From contig DLRK01000087.1 of the NCBI GenBank assembly GCA_002501065.1, forward strand, positions 1 to 43,745: DNA of 43,745 bases, read 5' to 3'. How positions within the stretch are numbered: the first letter of the stretch is position 1; every line of letters begins with the position of its first letter. Below the pieces are notes generated by a model. It had not been told where the DNA came from. It ran no database searches and was given only the letters and a program-made list of their open reading frames with translations. This DNA is from Akkermansiaceae bacterium UBA7890. Lineage in GTDB: Bacteria > Verrucomicrobiota > Verrucomicrobiia > Verrucomicrobiales > Akkermansiaceae. The position numbers were made by a program, and so were the translations under genes. Of this stretch, positions 26,827 through 36,140 are shown one piece after another.

Positions 26827-28857
26827 TTAATCGACGAAGAGGAACTCGTTACTTGCCAACAAAGCCTGAGCATAACGCTGCCAATTCTCACGGTCCGAGG
26901 CACCCTCCAGAGCAAGAAACGACCGGGCCATAGCGATCTCATCCTTCGTGACCAGGCGACCGTAGAGCAACTTGTAGGCGAGTTCGATACGGGCCTCCTC
27001 ACTCTCCGGCGCCTCGCGATAAAGCCGTGCCGTCAACGACTCCGCCTGCCGTCGGACGAACTCTCCATTCAGCACGAACAACTGCTGCAGAGGCGTAATG
27101 GTTTTCTCGCGCATCGGGCTGTGCGCACCGGGATCAGGAAAGTCGTACATCTGTAACACCGGTTCGAGGTCACGACGGTCGATCCTGCCGTAGATCGTAC
27201 GCCGATAATTGTCCGCACGAGACAGATCCAGAGGCGCCCCACCCACCTCCAGAACAAGCTGACCCGTCACCTCCAGCATGGCATCACGCCAGGCTTCCAC
27301 TTCCAGACGCCGTCGATTCATGCGCCAGAGCCACTTGTTGTCCGGGTCCCGGAGGGCCATCTCCGGTCGATGATCGGCACTCTGCCGGTAGGTGGCCGAG
27401 GTCACAATCTCGCGATGGAGCCATTTCAGAGACCATCCCTCCTCGATGAAGCGCGCGGCGAGGTCATCAAGAAGTCCGGGATGGGACGGTCGCTCTCCCT
27501 GGGCTCCGAAATCGCTGGGCGTAGTCACCAACCCCCGCCCGAAGTGTTGCAGCCAGACACGGTTCACCATCACGCGGGCACTCAGGGAAGCTCCCTCGTC
27601 AAAAATACAGTTCGCCAACTCAAGCCGACCACTTCCCCCTGTGAAAGTCCTGGGCTCACCCCGGGAAAGTACGCGCAGAAACCGCCGCTTCACCACCGGC
27701 CCCAGGGTGTCCGGATTCCCACGAATTTGCAGTCGGAGGTCCCGGGGCACCCCCGGTTTGTAGTCCAATTTGGTTCCGAAGTCCTCCTTGGCCACCACGT
27801 GAATACTCGACTCGATGACAACCGGGACGAGGTGATCGTAGTCGGGGGTCGATTCCTTCAGATGGCGGACCCTCTCCTCGATTCTGTGGAGCTGTTCATC
27901 GCGATCGGGTGGGGGAGACTTCGCATCCCTCAGGCCCTTGGCCTCCTTATCTAACTTCTCGACCTCCTTGCGCGCCTTATCGGCAACCTTCACCCGCTCA
28001 TCAGGAATACTCGACCGGTCCGAGCGCCGCACACTCGCAAACACACCGGCCAGGGCGTAATAGTCGCGACTGTCGATCGGATCGGACTTATGGTCGTGAC
28101 AACGGGCACAGGAAATCGTCAGGCCCAGAAAGGTCCGTCCCACCGCATCGACACGTTCCTCCCACTCTTCCGCCACAATCATGCGGACGACCTCCGCGGC
28201 AAGCAGAAGTTCCTTGTGGTAGACCGGACTGATCCCCAGGAACCCAAGGGCCGGAGTATCCGCCACTCCCGTCTCGTCCATGAGGTCAGTGGCCAGTTGT
28301 CGCTTCGCAAACTGATCGTAGGCCATATCCTCGTTCAAAGCCCGCACGACCCAGTCGCGATAGCGGTAAGGACTGCCACGAGTGACGATCCACCGCTCCC
28401 GAACATCGGTGTAACGTGCCAGATCGAGCCACGCCCTTCCCCAACGCTCTCCGTAGTGCGGGGAGGCCAGAAGGCGATTCACCAGCCTGGAATAGGCCTC
28501 CGGAGATTGATCGGCGAGAAAGGATCCCACCTCATCCGGCGAGGGCGGCAGGCCAATCAGGTCATAGCTTACCCTGCGAATGAGAATACGTCGACCCGCA
28601 ACCGGGGAAGGCTGCAACCCCCGCTCCCTCATCCGGGCATGAACGAAGCGGTCAATACGGTTTTGCCCCCAACCATCCGTTGCAGGCGGCGATTCCACCC
28701 TCTTCACGGGCTGAAACGACCAGAACTTCCTCCCCTCCTCAAAGTCGATGGAACGGCCCCTCGGTCCCTCCTCCGCCAAAACAGGACCGGCGGACCAGAC
28801 GAACACAACCACCAACGCCATCGCGGTCATCACAGTCTTTTGGTCAAGGGTTCCCAT
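26827..28857 (-). CDS. DUF1549/DUF1553 secreted protein with CxxCH motif
   Basis: 676 residues from the ATG at 28857; the ATG at 28830 is also possible. An upstream extension to 28965 carries no signal and is left out. A hydrophobic segment (about 12-28) gives export. DUF1549 covers about 60-265, including 'IDRFVHARMRERGLQPSP', 'RRVSYDLIGLPPSPDEV' and 'GERWGRAWLDLARYTD'. It ends in the c-type haem-like 'CARCHDHK' (Cys250, Cys253, His254). A charged coiled coil (about 300-345) follows, then DUF1553 (about 400-650: 'ARVMVNRVWLQHFGRGLV', 'RRLEVEAWRDAML', 'TPLQQLFVLNGEFV'). Function unknown; these proteins occur with DUF1501 partners. Unlike many relatives it has no N-terminal cytochrome domain. 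Confidence 0.9.
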   Translation of the reverse strand: MGTLDQKTVMTAMALVVVFVWSAGPVLAEEGPRGRSIDFEEGRKFWSFQPVKRVESPPATDGWGQNRIDRFVHARMRERGLQPSPVAGRRILIRRVSYDLIGLPPSPDEVGSFLADQSPEAYSRLVNRLLASPHYGERWGRAWLDLARYTDVRERWIVTRGSPYRYRDWVVRALNEDMAYDQFAKRQLATDLMDETGVADTPALGFLGISPVYHKELLLAAEVVRMIVAEEWEERVDAVGRTFLGLTISCARCHDHKSDPIDSRDYYALAGVFASVRRSDRSSIPDERVKVADKARKEVEKLDKEAKGLRDAKSPPPDRDEQLHRIEERVRHLKESTPDYDHLVPVVIESSIHVVAKEDFGTKLDYKPGVPRDLRLQIRGNPDTLGPVVKRRFLRVLSRGEPRTFTGGSGRLELANCIFDEGASLSARVMVNRVWLQHFGRGLVTTPSDFGAQGERPSHPGLLDDLAARFIEEGWSLKWLHREIVTSATYRQSADHRPEMALRDPDNKWLWRMNRRRLEVEAWRDAMLEVTGQLVLEVGGAPLDLSRADNYRRTIYGRIDRRDLEPVLQMYDFPDPGAHSPMREKTITPLQQLFVLNGEFVRRQAESLTARLYREAPESEEARIELAYKLLYGRLVTKDEIAMARSFLALEGASDRENWQRYAQALLASNEFLFVD

Positions 28858-29126
28858 CGGAAAGAAGGCGCCAGAACAAAATGCCAGTCCACCGCCAATG
28901 GTGCAAGGATCCCGCTCTGGCTCTGATATTCCCAGCCAACCCATCCCCCCGGTTACTCTCTCCATAAAACACTGTTCTTAAACCCTTTGTGATGAATCAA
29001 AACTGTCTGTTCATCCCTCCGGTCCTTCCGATTTAGGGTTGGCTGGCAAAGATCCATCCCGAGACTCCTCCCCCCTTCACCTTCCGGCACCCCATGCGTC
29101 GGCCATCTCACCCGAGAGAAGGTAAT

Positions 29127-29701
29127 ATGAAAGCAGTAGGCGTCACCCCCAGGCAGAGAGAAGTCGGAATCCTCGAGTACCCGGCTCACGGACTTCAACA
29201 CGATGACGAGGTCAGAATCCGCACCATCGATATGGGCATCTGCGGTACGAACCGCGAAATCTGCACCTTCGTCTACGGGGATCCTCCGGTCGGCTCCGAC
29301 TACCTTGTGCTCGGGCACGAAGCGATGGGTGAAGTCGTCGAGGTGGGCTCTGGAGTATAAAACACCTCAAGGTCGGGGATTTCGTGGTCCCCTCCGTGCG
29401 CCGTCCCTGCACCGATGAGAACTGCCTGCCCTGCCGGGAAGACCTGCAGGATTTCTGCTCGACCGGTGCCTACATCGAGCGCGGCATCAAGGAATGCCAC
29501 GGCTTCATGACCGAGTCCTTCGTGGAGCGGGAACGCTATCTCACCTATGTGCCTCCCGAACTCAGGGATCTCGCTTACTTCAGGAAACACTGGCCGGAGG
29601 CAATCGAGGCAGTCATCACCAGGCGTTACCCCATCGATTCCTGTCGTGAACTTCTCCTTGACCAAGCCACCGGGATCAAGAACGTCATCTCGTTTGACTA
29701 G
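29127..29701 (+). pseudogene. Broken zinc-dependent glucose/alcohol dehydrogenase
   Basis: The first 78 codons read as the catalytic-domain start of a zinc (medium-chain) glucose dehydrogenase: 'MKAVGV', 'DMGICGTNREI', 'DYLVLGHEAMGEVVEVGSGV'. The frame then hits TAA at 29358. The match resumes in another frame at once ('HLKVGDFVVPSVRRPC..C..CREDLQDFCSTG'), which fits a two-base insertion near GTATAAAA. After 'VPPELRDLA' the sequence jumps to a C-terminal tail ('AVITRRYPID..RELLL..GIKNVISF'). The NAD-binding middle, about 200 residues in intact relatives, is missing. Frameshift plus internal deletion make this a decayed gene. Its stop shares CTAG with the stop of the convergent DUF6288 gene. 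Confidence 0.88.
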
Positions 29702-32109
29702 CGCAACGGACGCAACGGTTCACCTGTCGGCGCGTTTTCGATGAAATCGATCAGGGAACTAATCTCCTCAATGTGCGTGGCAAGGGCCTTCTGTTCCCGA
29801 TGCTCCCTAAGCTGACTCTCCACCTCGCGCAACCGCGGCAGGAGTGGCTTGGCGGCGCCACCGTAGTTGCGGAGGATCTTGAGACAACGCATCGCACGGT
29901 GACGCTTGCCCCAGGAATCAAGGTCAAGGATATCCAGGCACAGTGACATCCCTTCCCGGATACGATGACGAGCCAGGAGCTCCAGACCTTCCAGTCGAAT
30001 ACCATTAGAGAACATCACCCCGCTTGGCGCGCGTTCCACGATGGCCTTGTGGACTGCCGGGAGAAAAGGCTTTATCTCCTCGTAGCTGAGCTGACGGTAA
30101 AGGGATCCCACCGCCGCCCGGGCCCGCGCATCCGGATTTTCCAATAGCTTCTCGATCGCAGGTCGTAGTTCCCCGAGATCCACGCCATCCATCGAGCGTG
30201 CCAGGAGCCCCTCCATCCCGAGAACGCCACCCCGGCAGAAAAGGCAGAAGGCCAGATAGCGCTGGGTCATCTCACGTGGATCAGATCGATCGTCCCTGGC
30301 GATCAACTTCACGAAGTCGGGAACAACCTCGGATACCGGCGCTCCAACCGCAGCCAGGGTCCGCGCAACCTGAACCCGCAACCAGAGATCCTCACTCCAG
30401 AGCAGGTCTCGCAGGGGGGTGACCGCCGGCGCCCCGCGTTCGCCAAGGGCGGCGAGCGCCCGACAGGCCCCGCAACGCGATTCGTAATCCACTGCATCGA
30501 GCCGGTTGATCAGTTCCTCCACAGGGGGGGCCTCCTGTTCAGACAGGATCTTCGCAGCCCGCTGACGCACCACCGGCGACCAGCTCCCGAGGGAGCGCAG
30601 CAACTGCCCGTCCGAGAGTCCACGGTAGGGACCAAGGCCCTTGTCCCAGGAACTGAATCCCCTGCCATCCATGATCGTTTCGCGGAGTTGATCACGGTTC
30701 AGGACATTCCGTGCCCTTACACCCCTCCCGGTCATGAAGAGACGCCCCTCGGGAAGAAGATAGGAGAGAAGGAAGGCCCCGGTGCAATCCCAGCCCGAAT
30801 ACTTGTGCTCCGCACCGGAACTGCCCGCCCCGCCCTGATAGGGAAAATGGCCATCGTGACTGCGGTTCAGATCCAGGAACCAACGCTGCTCCTTAAGATA
30901 AGCTCCCACCGCCTCGGGACCGGCTCGCATTGCGCCCAGCCCTCCCCAGAGGTAACTGAAGTAGTTGCCCGTGTGACCGCGCGCGCGTTCACCGTAGGAA
31001 GCCACCGTCATCCTTGAAAAAAACTTCGCTCCCGCTTCGTGGCCCTGAACATCGAAGAGGAGGGCCGCAATCCCGTTCTTGCCATTGTCATCGTGAAAGC
31101 GTGCCTCGGGATGATGATCGCCATAGGGAATCGAGCCTTTCCCGATAAAGAATCCGAAGAAGGCGCTCCCACGTTCGATCGCTTGATCGACAACAGGCTC
31201 CTCCACTCCGCACTTTCTGCCAAGGATGAGCGAAAGCTGACAAACCAGTCCTGCCTGGTTGAGTGCTCCATATCCACCCAGGCGACCATGTTCCTTTCCC
31301 TCGTTAAACTGGGGCCAGGCCATGGCATGGCCCCAGGTGCCCGCGCTGCTTTGACCCTGCGCCAGTCGTAACGTGTACTGCCGGATGGCGGGCAGAACTT
31401 CGCGATCACCGGTAACAAGATGGTATTCCGTCAGGAGAAGGTTGGTATAACCCCAGTGCCATGATGCCATTGCACTGGCTGGAGACATCTCGAGCCGGAG
31501 ATCGGACGGAGCCAATTGTCTCACGTAGTCCTTTGCGACAGGCAGGTACTCCTCCTTGCCTGAGGCCAACAAGGCCAGAACGTTGATCTTGCCGTCCACT
31601 CCTCCCTTCAGATTATCCACGATATAGGCGCACCCGGCCTCCACGATCTTGGCGGACTTCTGGCAGTCCCAGGGAGAACGATCATGATAGTTTCCCAGAA
31701 TGCGCAATTGGATCGTCACCGCCTCCGCCTTCCCGTCGCGCCATCGCACAAGGTTCAGTTTGCCTCCCTTCTGGACCGTCTCCGCCGTGGTGACTGCCGC
31801 GCCGAAACTCTTGCGCGCATCACTCGTGAACAGGTTCCCTTCCACCCCTACAACCACATCTCCCTCCCGCAGGACCCCATCCGCCGGCGACTTGGGAGCC
31901 ACCGAGGTGATCAGGATCTGCCGGCTGTCGGTGGTCTCCAGTTTCCATCCCCAGATCCATCCGCGCGCCCCCGTAGGTCCCAGGTTCCAGTCGTGGGTGC
32001 CGTCGGGGCGGTCACCTTGCGTCAAGTCTGGGACAGGCGGTTTGGCGGCCAACTCACCCAATCCCACAATGAGGAGGCCAATCAGGGTTTGGAGGAATGG
32101 GTTTCGCAT
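29698..32109 (-). CDS. DUF6288-type protein with N-terminal PDZ and C-terminal HEAT repeats
   Basis: 803 residues with a signal peptide (about 1-22). A PDZ-like region (about 50-135) includes 'ITSVAPKSPADGVLREGDVVVGVEG'. A large helical domain (about 150-470) has alpha-toroid features ('WHWGYTNLLLTEYHLVTGD', 'GGYGALNQAGLVCQLSLIL', 'GKNGIAALLFDVQGHE', 'GHTGNYFSYLWGGLGA'), matching what I know as DUF6288. HEAT-like repeats (about 520-720) follow, with 'RVQVARTLAAVGAPVSEVVPDFVKL' and 'CGACRALAALGERGAPAVTPL'. No catalytic motif is clear. It is exported and probably a scaffold or binding protein. It is divergent from the histidine kinase gene, with 223 AT-richer bases between them that presumably hold promoters for both. 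Confidence 0.82.
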   Translation of the reverse strand: MRNPFLQTLIGLLIVGLGELAAKPPVPDLTQGDRPDGTHDWNLGPTGARGWIWGWKLETTDSRQILITSVAPKSPADGVLREGDVVVGVEGNLFTSDARKSFGAAVTTAETVQKGGKLNLVRWRDGKAEAVTIQLRILGNYHDRSPWDCQKSAKIVEAGCAYIVDNLKGGVDGKINVLALLASGKEEYLPVAKDYVRQLAPSDLRLEMSPASAMASWHWGYTNLLLTEYHLVTGDREVLPAIRQYTLRLAQGQSSAGTWGHAMAWPQFNEGKEHGRLGGYGALNQAGLVCQLSLILGRKCGVEEPVVDQAIERGSAFFGFFIGKGSIPYGDHHPEARFHDDNGKNGIAALLFDVQGHEAGAKFFSRMTVASYGERARGHTGNYFSYLWGGLGAMRAGPEAVGAYLKEQRWFLDLNRSHDGHFPYQGGAGSSGAEHKYSGWDCTGAFLLSYLLPEGRLFMTGRGVRARNVLNRDQLRETIMDGRGFSSWDKGLGPYRGLSDGQLLRSLGSWSPVVRQRAAKILSEQEAPPVEELINRLDAVDYESRCGACRALAALGERGAPAVTPLRDLLWSEDLWLRVQVARTLAAVGAPVSEVVPDFVKLIARDDRSDPREMTQRYLAFCLFCRGGVLGMEGLLARSMDGVDLGELRPAIEKLLENPDARARAAVGSLYRQLSYEEIKPFLPAVHKAIVERAPSGVMFSNGIRLEGLELLARHRIREGMSLCLDILDLDSWGKRHRAMRCLKILRNYGGAAKPLLPRLREVESQLREHREQKALATHIEEISSLIDFIENAPTGEPLRPLR

Positions 32110-32332
32110 TCTCTTGTGGAGAATTACTACGTTCGTATTAGCCCGTGCGTTTCAAAACCAAACCCTAAAGATCAAATCTTTCACCTTTATTCACAATCGT
32201 CCCGGGCCGATCGTTGCCCAAGCAGCAGATAACCAGATACTTATATCATGTGAGATCGATTTCTCCTCAATGATCACACCTCCGATTCGTTCCTCTCGTG
32301 ATTCTGTCCCAAATCCGATTAACCTCTTTCCG

Positions 32333-34345
32333 ATGCTGCGCTCCATCCTGATCGTTCTGCTTGCGCTACCGACTGCTCTCCCAGGCGTATTCGCCACTGA
32401 AACGGGGATCCAGTCCCTGGAAGACCGCGTCGCTCGCCTGGTGAGTCCGGGAATACGCCAGATCGACAAACACCTGGACCGCATCGAACGCAAACTACTC
32501 TCTCTTCCCGAACCCTACAACGGACCACGGGGATCACGGTTCGGATTTCACAGCGAGACAATTGCCCACCAGGAAGAACCTCATCATCTCCAGATAGACC
32601 TGGGCAAGTCCCACCCGATCGATTCGGTGATCCTCGTCCCCGTCCATCTGCCTACCCTTGGCTCGGCGGGCGAAGGCTATGGGTTCCCCCTGCGCTTCAA
32701 GGTTGAAGTCTCCGATTCCGCCAGTTCCGGGTTCCAACTCCTTGTCGATCACACTGATCGCGACTACCCGAACCCGGGACGCTATCCCGTAAAGTTGCCG
32801 GCCGAAAAACTGAGTGGACGCTATGTCAGGGTGACTTCCACCAGGCATGTGCCATCCAAGGAAGGGTTCATCTGGGCCATGGAGGAAATCATGGTTCTCT
32901 CCGGCAACTACAATATAGGCTCCACCATGCAGCGGTCCGCCACAAGCTCTCAGGAACTTTACCCCAACTGGTCTCTACAAAGGGTCAATGACGGTATCAG
33001 CCGTCTGAGTAATCCCCACAACACCGACCCAAGCCCCTCCAACGGATTCCTGAGCGCGCCCTCGGCTTCAGGGACCGATCCCAAGTGGATCGTCATAGAC
33101 CTGGGAAAACCTCTTCCGATTGAAGAGATCCGCATCATCCCCACCTCGTCCGACGATCCCGAAGTGATCGGGGGACGCGGCTTCCCAGAACGCTTCATTG
33201 TGGAACTCTCAAATGATCCGAAATTCGAAACCACGGTGTGGCAAGCGGGAACTCCATCCCGGTATTCCCTGGGCTATCCGTGGAATTCCGCCTTCATACG
33301 TAGCTGCAATGGCAAGCCTGCCCGTTATATTCGAGTGATCTCCAGCCTGCTCTTTGCGCGGGGAAAACGCCACAGCTTTGCCCTTGCAGAGGTGCAGGCC
33401 TACTCTGGCGGAAAGAACGTGGCCCTCTGGAAGGACGTCCATGTGAGTGATCAGACCCCCAGGGCCGATGCCACCCGCTGGGCTCCCAAGTTCCTGGTAG
33501 ACGGCTACTCCAGTAGTCACAAACTGATCGAAATTCCCGACTACATTGATCTCGTCATCGAGAAGGGGAAACTTGAGCATACGCAGGATCAACTCCTCCG
33601 CCAGCAGGAAGAGAACATTGCGTTTGCCCTGGCCAGTATGACTGCCGGAACGGGGGTCATCGGCGGAATAGCCATCTTTGGCTGGATCTGGGGTTCCTTC
33701 CGGCAGCGAGCGGTGCGCACGCGCGATGCCGAACAGTTGCGCGAACAGATCGCCCGGGACCTGCATGACGACATCGGAAGTAACCTGGCGGGCATCGTGC
33801 TCATCAGCGAGGCCGGAAGTAACATCAAGGGGATCGCCACCGAGGCACGTGATGACTTTCGCGAAATCAAGGAAACCGCCAAGCACACTTCAGACGCCAT
33901 GCGTGACATCGTATGGCTCACCCACGTGGGTAATCCCACCACCTCCGACCTCTTCATGAAGATGCGCGAATCCGTGGGTCTGATCGTGGGACACCTTGAA
34001 ACGTCCATCCAGGCCAGTCCTCCGTCCTTCAAGGCTCACCCGATCGCGCTACAGGTCCGCCGACACTTTTTCTTCGCGTTCAAGGAGGCCCTCAACAACG
34101 TGCGTAAGCATGCTCATGCGACCCACGTTCAAATCCTTTTTGAAGTATCACCTCATCAGGTGACTTTCGTGGTAACTGACGACGGCAACGGATTCGATCC
34201 TGATTATATAGTAGACAGTTCAGGTCATGGACTGGAAAACTTTCGTCGCCGCGCGGAGCGGGTGAATGGACACTACGAAATAAAGAGCACCCCAACCCAA
34301 GGGACTACTGTAAAATTCTCCACTCCTTTGACTCAAAAAAATTAA
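32333..34345 (+). CDS. Membrane sensor histidine kinase with two discoidin-like domains
   Basis: 670 residues from the ATG at 32333, where a signal-like segment (about 3-21) begins; a longer frame extends upstream but overlaps the divergent gene and lacks sense. The periplasmic part has two F5/8 type C (discoidin-like) sandwiches (about 60-192 and 205-358), shown by 'HHLQIDLGKSHPIDSVILVPV', 'GRYVRVTSTRH', 'KWIVIDLGKPLPIEEIRII' and 'ARYIRVISS'. A membrane segment lies at about 432-455. The kinase is of the HisKA_3/NarX type: His478 in 'RDLHDDIGSNL', N box 'KEALNNVRKHA' (about 584-594), G box 'DDGNGF' (616-621) and 'GHGLENF'. It likely senses an extracellular glycan and signals to the regulator encoded 10 bases downstream. 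Confidence 0.9.
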   Translation: MLRSILIVLLALPTALPGVFATETGIQSLEDRVARLVSPGIRQIDKHLDRIERKLLSLPEPYNGPRGSRFGFHSETIAHQEEPHHLQIDLGKSHPIDSVILVPVHLPTLGSAGEGYGFPLRFKVEVSDSASSGFQLLVDHTDRDYPNPGRYPVKLPAEKLSGRYVRVTSTRHVPSKEGFIWAMEEIMVLSGNYNIGSTMQRSATSSQELYPNWSLQRVNDGISRLSNPHNTDPSPSNGFLSAPSASGTDPKWIVIDLGKPLPIEEIRIIPTSSDDPEVIGGRGFPERFIVELSNDPKFETTVWQAGTPSRYSLGYPWNSAFIRSCNGKPARYIRVISSLLFARGKRHSFALAEVQAYSGGKNVALWKDVHVSDQTPRADATRWAPKFLVDGYSSSHKLIEIPDYIDLVIEKGKLEHTQDQLLRQQEENIAFALASMTAGTGVIGGIAIFGWIWGSFRQRAVRTRDAEQLREQIARDLHDDIGSNLAGIVLISEAGSNIKGIATEARDDFREIKETAKHTSDAMRDIVWLTHVGNPTTSDLFMKMRESVGLIVGHLETSIQASPPSFKAHPIALQVRRHFFFAFKEALNNVRKHAHATHVQILFEVSPHQVTFVVTDDGNGFDPDYIVDSSGHGLENFRRRAERVNGHYEIKSTPTQGTTVKFSTPLTQKN

Positions 34346-34355
34346 AAGAGAATCA

Positions 34356-35018
34356 ATGACAGAATCAAGCACCGCTCAAATCCGGGTTTGGCTGGTTGAA
34401 GACAACGAGGTATTTCGCCGTAATGTCCAGCGCGTCATCAACGGTCTGGAGGAAATGATCTGCGATGGCAGTTTCGACTCCGCCGAGAGCTCTTTTGCGG
34501 CCCTCCATGACAACCCTGCTCCCGATGTCATTCTGCTCGACGTGCAACTCCCTGGAATCGACGGCATCGCCGCCCTCGGCAAGTTCAAGGAAGTTGCCCC
34601 CGACACCCGGGTCATCATCCTCACCGTCTTCGATGATGCCGCCAAGATCTTCCGGGCGGTTTGTGCCGGCGCCTCGGGCTACGTTCTCAAGGCCTCCGGC
34701 ACAGACAAGATTGGCGATTCCATCCGCCAGGTCATGCGTGGCGGTGCACCCATGACGCCCGAGGTGGCTAAGAAAGTGCTGGATGCCTTCGCCAATTCGG
34801 ATCTCATGCCGGGAACGGAAGGCGATTATGGCCTGACTGCACGCGAGCAGGAAATCCTGCGTCTTCTCGCCGAGGGAATGCTCAAGAAGGAAATTGCCGA
34901 TGCGCTGAGCATCAGCGTGAACACCGTCTCCACCCACCTGCGACGCGTCTATGACAAGCTCCACGTCAATACCAACACTGGTGCCGTGGCCAAGGCGCTC
35001 AGAGAGGGTATTATCTAG
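34356..35018 (+). CDS. NarL/LuxR-type response regulator
   Basis: 220 residues. The receiver domain (about 8-125) has the acidic pair in 'LVEDNE' (Glu15, Asp16), phosphoacceptor Asp62 in 'ILLDVQLPG', Thr in 'ILTVFDD' and Lys in 'VLKA'. The C-terminal LuxR-type helix-turn-helix (about 153-218) reads 'LTAREQEILRLLAEGMLKKEIADALSISVNTVSTHLRRVYDKLHV'. It should be phosphorylated by the kinase encoded 10 bases upstream and bind DNA as a dimer. Targets cannot be read from the window; the divergent DUF6288 gene is a candidate by position only. Confidence 0.95.
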   Translation: MTESSTAQIRVWLVEDNEVFRRNVQRVINGLEEMICDGSFDSAESSFAALHDNPAPDVILLDVQLPGIDGIAALGKFKEVAPDTRVIILTVFDDAAKIFRAVCAGASGYVLKASGTDKIGDSIRQVMRGGAPMTPEVAKKVLDAFANSDLMPGTEGDYGLTAREQEILRLLAEGMLKKEIADALSISVNTVSTHLRRVYDKLHVNTNTGAVAKALREGII

Positions 35019-35088
35019 GGCCACGTGTCCCGGCTGCGGAGGAAGCCGTAGTTACACAGGGTAATCCGGCAGACCCGTTCCAGGGTGA

Positions 35089-35409
35089 TCAGGATTCCCC
35101 TTTCCCGGGGGATGATGCTCCCAGCTCGCGCAGGTACGAGAAGGAATAAATCCCTGTCCCGTGTTCGTCCGCAAAGTGGAACTGCAGGGCGTATCCCCCG
35201 ACAAGTTGGTAACCACCCAGCAAAAAACTTCGCTCGTTGTAACTCACCTGCGGCTTGACCACGCGACCGGTGGCATCGGGCTCGCCCTGACAGCTTGCAC
35301 AGGGACAGGCCCGGCGCAGGGTCTCAAGGTCCAGATAGCTCTCCTTGCCGTCTGCCCATGCAATGGCCAGTTCATTTCCTGCCACCACGATATTTTCGAT
35401 CGACAGCAT
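35089..35409 (-). CDS. DUF971 (GBBH-like) domain protein
   Basis: 106 residues, essentially one DUF971 domain, the small zinc-associated domain also found at the N-terminus of gamma-butyrobetaine hydroxylase. 'LAIAWADGKESYLDLETLRRACPCASCQGE' (about 13-42) holds the typical R-x-x-CPC-x-x-C motif, and 'YALQFHFADEHGTGIYSFSYLRELG' (about 73-97) is the family's end. The stand-alone form is widespread and has been linked to Fe-S or Mrp/Apbc-type contexts; its role here is unknown. It starts two bases after the yggS stop. Confidence 0.9.
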   Translation of the reverse strand: MLSIENIVVAGNELAIAWADGKESYLDLETLRRACPCASCQGEPDATGRVVKPQVSYNERSFLLGGYQLVGGYALQFHFADEHGTGIYSFSYLRELGASSPGKGES

Positions 35410-35411
35410 GA

Positions 35412-36119
35412 TCAGCGCTTGTGGGTGGACACCGCCACCCCGCGGGATCCGAAGATGGAGGACCCCACCCGCACGATGGTTGCTCCCTCCTCGATCGCAA
35501 CCTCGAAGTCGTGGCTCATACCCATACTGAGGCCCGGCAAGGATGCTTCGAATTCCGCCTCCAGATCATCACGAAGCTTCCGCAACTCCCGGAATGAAGA
35601 TCTGGCGATCTCAGGATCTTCCGCTGCCGGGGGGATACTCATCAAGCCAGCCAACTCAACATTCTCCAGGGAGAGCAGCCCCGGCAACGCCTCCCGCAAC
35701 TCCTCAACCGCAAAACCACTCTTGCTTTCCTCTCCAACAGCGTTGACCTGGAGGTAGATCCGTGGCCGCTTTCCCAGTTCCCCTGCAACGCGATCGAGAT
35801 AGTGCGCCAGGCGCAGGGAATCAACACTGTGAATGGCCTCGAACAGGTCAAGCGCCTTGCGTGCCTTGTTTCGTTGCAGATGACCGATGAAGTGCCACCG
35901 GGCGGATGCAGGCAGCTCCGGGATCTTGGCCCACGCTTCCTGGAGTTTGTTCTCTCCAAGGAGTTCGTGCCCAGCCTCCAGCACTTCTGCGATCACCTCA
36001 GGCGGCCAGGTCTTGGTCACCACCAGGAGCTCCACCGCTGAAGGATCACGACCGGATCGTCCGGCAGCCCGGTCCACACGCTGCCGGACGGCACACAGGT
36101 TGGCGCCGATTTCCGCCAT
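35412..36119 (-). CDS. yggS: YggS/PLPBP-type pyridoxal-phosphate homeostasis protein
   Basis: 235 residues, the usual length. 'LLVVTKTWPPEVIAEVLEAGHELLGENKLQEA' (about 31-62) contains the PLP-binding Lys36 and the 'GENK.QE' motif. 'WHFIGHLQRNKAR' (about 74-86), 'IHSVDS', 'SKSGF', 'LAGLMSIPP', 'LSMGMSHDFEVAIEEGATIVRVGSSIFGSR' complete the fold-type III barrel. The protein buffers PLP and amino-acid balance and has no known catalytic reaction. It begins 21 bases after the prc stop and ends two bases before the DUF971 gene. Confidence 0.95.
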   Translation of the reverse strand: MAEIGANLCAVRQRVDRAAGRSGRDPSAVELLVVTKTWPPEVIAEVLEAGHELLGENKLQEAWAKIPELPASARWHFIGHLQRNKARKALDLFEAIHSVDSLRLAHYLDRVAGELGKRPRIYLQVNAVGEESKSGFAVEELREALPGLLSLENVELAGLMSIPPAAEDPEIARSSFRELRKLRDDLEAEFEASLPGLSMGMSHDFEVAIEEGATIVRVGSSIFGSRGVAVSTHKR

Positions 36120-36140
36120 ATCAAGGAAGTCCCACAGGTC

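Noticed and set aside
29355..29384. Stop in the dehydrogenase remnant as another recoded codon
   Set aside because: The stop is TAA, not TGA, and the match continues in a different frame, so this is a frameshift.
31700..32332. Upstream extension of the histidine kinase
   Set aside because: It overlaps the divergent DUF6288 gene and reads as non-protein-like sequence; the signal-like segment starts at 32333.
35019..35088. Possible terminator between the convergent response regulator and DUF971 genes
   Set aside because: Only a five-base stem (CGGCT/AGCCG) is visible and no T-run follows on either strand.
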